The position numbers and the translations under genes were made by a program. Below, in pieces: positions 55,996-58,268 of a stretch of 58,268 nt of DNA. The notes beneath the pieces were generated by a model. The model saw nothing but the letters and a program-made list of their open reading frames with translations, made no database searches and had not been told where the DNA came from. The stretch covers positions 1-58,268 of the forward strand of contig CASEYC010000047.1 of assembly GCA_949292025.1 (NCBI GenBank), in the 5' to 3' direction. The DNA comes from an uncultured Bacteroides sp. (lineage in GTDB: Bacteria > Bacteroidota > Bacteroidia > Bacteroidales > Bacteroidaceae). Numbering within the stretch: the first letter of the stretch is position 1; each line of letters begins with the position of its first letter.

Positions 55996-56960
55996 TGCCC
56001 AAAGGCAACGTCTTTCCGCACCACCCGCTTCTCCGCATCCAGTAGATAGAGTGTCGGCATGGCTTTCAGGTCATACAGGGCTTTGGTCTTGATGACCTCA
56101 CGGTCCGTGCCCACAATCCAGTTCTCCGGCATCTCGCCCAACCGGGCACGCCACACGTCCGGATTGCCCTCCGTATAGACGGCCAGCACCGTCACCTGCC
56201 CGGCACGCACAGCCTCAGCCAAAGCCGCACTGGCTTTCATCTCCAGCAGCGTGGTGTGGCAGTTCTCGCACTCCGGGTCATAAAAGAACAGCAACAGTTG
56301 TCCGCCTGGCGTCCCGTAGAGCGTCTGCTTCCGCCCGTCGGGCAGGTAATAGGTGAAGTCCGTGGCCACCTCGCCGGGATTGTTGCGCCCCGCCAACTCC
56401 CGGAGGAAACTCCAGCGGTCGCGCCGCGCATCCTCCTTCGGGGCATGGGCCAGCAGACGGTCCAGGAAGCGCACATAGAGGGCATCGTCCCGCAAGGGCG
56501 ACATCGGGTCGTACAAGTACTTCTCCAGCAAGGAGGCAAACACCTGGCGCGACTGTTCTCCCGCCGCCATCTTCCGGCAGAACCCATCCACCGCCCCGTC
56601 GGCCTCCGCCCGGTCCGGATGGGTGCCCACCAACGCCACATAGTTCACCAGTCCCTGTTCCGTCACGCCGGCACGCTGCAACAGGGTCGTGTCGGCAAAG
56701 TCATACCGGTCCCAATAGTGCTGCAGGAGATAGCTGCGCCGCTCGTCAGGGTTGGTCATCACCTCGGGAATGTCGGGAAAGGGGAAAGGCTCCTCGCCGC
56801 CCGGCGTGTCCTGTTGGAAAGTCTCCACACCTTCCTGTCGGGTTCCCGCCGATGCCTCCTGTCCAGCAGGACGACCGGAACAAGCCGTCATCGCCACACA
56901 TACCAACCACATCGCGCCGAAAGTCATGCTTCTGTAGAGATTCTGTTTCACTGCATTCAA
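55977..56960 (-). CDS. DUF5106 lipoprotein with thioredoxin-like domain
   Basis: A 327-aa lipoprotein (lipobox MTAC). The N-terminal half (about 60-190) is the helical DUF5106 region with VMTNPDERRSYLLQHYWDRYDF. The C-terminal half is thioredoxin-like with the motif PECENCHTTLLEM (a CxxC pair) and the cis-proline part LKAMPTLYLLDAEKRVV. It is therefore a periplasmic or outer membrane thiol-disulfide protein, a type frequent in Bacteroidetes. Its last codons (IDN) come from the inverted repeat. Single gene. Confidence 0.88.
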   Translation of the reverse strand: MNAVKQNLYRSMTFGAMWLVCVAMTACSGRPAGQEASAGTRQEGVETFQQDTPGGEEPFPFPDIPEVMTNPDERRSYLLQHYWDRYDFADTTLLQRAGVTEQGLVNYVALVGTHPDRAEADGAVDGFCRKMAAGEQSRQVFASLLEKYLYDPMSPLRDDALYVRFLDRLLAHAPKEDARRDRWSFLRELAGRNNPGEVATDFTYYLPDGRKQTLYGTPGGQLLLFFYDPECENCHTTLLEMKASAALAEAVRAGQVTVLAVYTEGNPDVWRARLGEMPENWIVGTDREVIKTKALYDLKAMPTLYLLDAEKRVVRKDVAFGQLAIDN

Positions 56961-57075
56961 GTTTTAGTTAAGATGAACAAATATAGTGAATTTCGCCCAC
57001 ATACGAATAGATTTCGGAGAGTTTGTTGTATGCCGCCAACAGTTTCTTGGTATGTAGGCTGTTTTCCCATACTAT

Positions 57076-58268
57076 TCAAAGCAATGGTGTCATATATAAA
57101 GGTAAGTACACAATGCCATCTTCTGTTTTCACATCCTTGTCGTGAAGCACGTAGGGTGTGGATAACTGGGAGCTATACTTGGCTATGCACTTTCTCAATG
57201 AATTCAGTGTGTAACGTTGCCCGGACTTCACCTCTATAGGGGAAATATTATGCCTGCTGGTCGTTACAGGTTTGGCTATCAGGAAATCAATCTCCATGCG
57301 GTCGTCCACCGATGTCCGGGAACTGTTGCTGAAAAAGTAAAGTCTGTGTCCTGCTGCCCGAAGCATTTGCGCCACGATGTTCTCAACCAGCATCCCCGCG
57401 TTCACTTCCAGCTTGCCAAACATCAGTTTCCGGTAAAGGTCTACGCTTACTATTCCACGCTCGTCGAAGGCATGGCTGATGAGCAGTCCGGTATCACCCA
57501 TGTAGCATTTCAGCGTGGCACGTTCCTCATTCAGTTTCAACCCAATACTCGGCTCCGTTGAATTATAGCAACAGTTAATGATTTTGGCGTCACTCAACCA
57601 AAAGAAAGCCTGCGAATAGTCACGCATACGGGCTTCGCTCTGCAAAGCGGACAAAACAAATTTCTTCTCGTGCTTCTGCAATTGACCCGGTATTTCCTCA
57701 AAAATAGCGGCAACTTTGGTTTCTTGATTGTCGGCGTATTTGTGAATGTCATTGCGATAAAGGGCCAATATGTCGCGTTTCACCTCATCCACTTTTTCAA
57801 AATCCCGCGTTTCCACATATTTGGCGACAGCCTGCGGCATACCCCCGACAATCAGGTATTGCCGGAAATAGTCCATAGCCCGACGATGGAAAGCCGCCAT
57901 CGGGAGGCATTTGTCAAACCGCATCCGGATGTAAGGCATCAGCATTTCATCTCCCATAGCCCACAGGAATTCCTCAAAATCCATCGGGAACATTTCAATG
58001 GCATGTTCTTCGGAAGGCAGCATGATGTCCTTGACATTCTTCTTGATGGAAATCAACGAGCCTGTCTCTATGTAATCATAACGCCTGTCTGCCACCAAAT
58101 GTTTGATGGCTGCACGGGCATGTGGACAAAACTGCACTTCATCAAATATGACTAAGGAACGGGCTTCCTCGTCTTTCGTCTGACGTGGTGTGAGCTTCTG
58201 CCTAAAATAAATCTCCAGATTCATGAAAAGCATGTCGAGGTCGTCCAAATAAAGATTGAAAAACTCCA
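57076..58268 (-). CDS. ATP-binding protein with DUF4143 domain (5' end outside window)
   Basis: The frame is open to the window edge, so the N-terminus with the Walker A loop lies beyond 58268. Visible are the Walker-B-like strand SLVIFDEVQFCPHA, the sensor-type segment DYIETGSLISIKK, the AAA_14 part MFPMDFEEFLWAMGDE, the linker YLIVGGMPQAVAKY and the C-terminal DUF4143 region. The last part, IEVKSGQRYTLNSL, is a restriction-endonuclease-like fold motif (D...EVK). Such proteins are very common in Bacteroidales, with unknown role; NTP-dependent DNA binding or defence has been suggested. The 115 bp between this gene and the DUF5106 gene hold no gene. Confidence 0.88.
   Translation of the reverse strand, partial: EFFNLYLDDLDMLFMNLEIYFRQKLTPRQTKDEEARSLVIFDEVQFCPHARAAIKHLVADRRYDYIETGSLISIKKNVKDIMLPSEEHAIEMFPMDFEEFLWAMGDEMLMPYIRMRFDKCLPMAAFHRRAMDYFRQYLIVGGMPQAVAKYVETRDFEKVDEVKRDILALYRNDIHKYADNQETKVAAIFEEIPGQLQKHEKKFVLSALQSEARMRDYSQAFFWLSDAKIINCCYNSTEPSIGLKLNEERATLKCYMGDTGLLISHAFDERGIVSVDLYRKLMFGKLEVNAGMLVENIVAQMLRAAGHRLYFFSNSSRTSVDDRMEIDFLIAKPVTTSRHNISPIEVKSGQRYTLNSLRKCIAKYSSQLSTPYVLHDKDVKTEDGIVYLPLYMTPLL

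Overview
The window reads as a chromosomal segment of a GC-rich member of the Bacteroidales. The grounds are a SusC/SusD pair, a frdCAB fumarate reductase operon in the Bacteroides order, Bacteroidetes families (DUF5686, DUF5106, PepSY-like lipoprotein, THUMP-like methyltransferase), and repeated Bacteroidetes -7 boxes (TAnnTTTG, sometimes with a TTTG-like -33 box 19-20 nt upstream). Most genes look GC-rich by eye; the CRISPR-Cas block at 1-8.6 kb is visibly more AT-rich. The species cannot be named from the sequence alone.

Layout. 1-8351: an ADP-ribosylglycohydrolase gene, then a complete type II-C CRISPR-Cas locus: tracrRNA (minus strand), a large cas9 (1497 aa), cas1, cas2 and an array of 14 identical 47-bp repeats with 13 spacers. 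No csn2 or cas4 is present. The array has promoter-like and terminator-like signals for leftward transcription, opposite to the cas genes, and every repeat carries a near-consensus Bacteroidetes promoter. The right border holds a truncated GH127 gene. 8988-14160: calcium P-type ATPase, HAD hydrolase, ribF and a ComEA-like helix-hairpin-helix protein in one overlapping operon. 14278-20152: a SusC-SusD-lipoprotein glycan uptake operon. 20537-27171: an RND efflux operon (MFP-RND-TolC) with a divergent AraC regulator. 27176-31453: a PAP2 phosphatase and frdCAB. 31.5-33.5 kb: a candidate small RNA, dusB and a MNT/HEPN toxin-antitoxin-like pair whose HEPN gene is damaged. 33497-36289: peptidase U32, thioesterase and dprA, overlapping. 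36317-40898: PepSY-like lipoprotein, a truncated esterase and a GH3 glycosidase. 41010-50242: a methyltransferase facing a DUF5686 barrel protein, then an aryl-polyene-like mini cluster (ketosynthase, ACP, two hot-dog dehydratases, FAD oxidoreductase, thioesterase) and a GNAT-like protein. 50.5-54.6 kb: a TonB-dependent receptor behind a Pho-box-like 11-bp repeat, next to a secreted metallophosphatase. 54766-58268: a paralogue of the GNAT-like protein, a DUF5106 lipoprotein and a partial AAA/DUF4143 ATPase cut by the window edge.

The strongest leads are the repeat-embedded promoters that resemble the tracrRNA promoter, the inverted half-repeat beyond the last CRISPR repeat, the phased Pho-box-like array before the receptor/phosphatase pair, the compact ketosynthase cluster, the palindrome covering the MNT/HEPN promoter, and three unrelated intergenic tandem arrays that share a 23-nt period.
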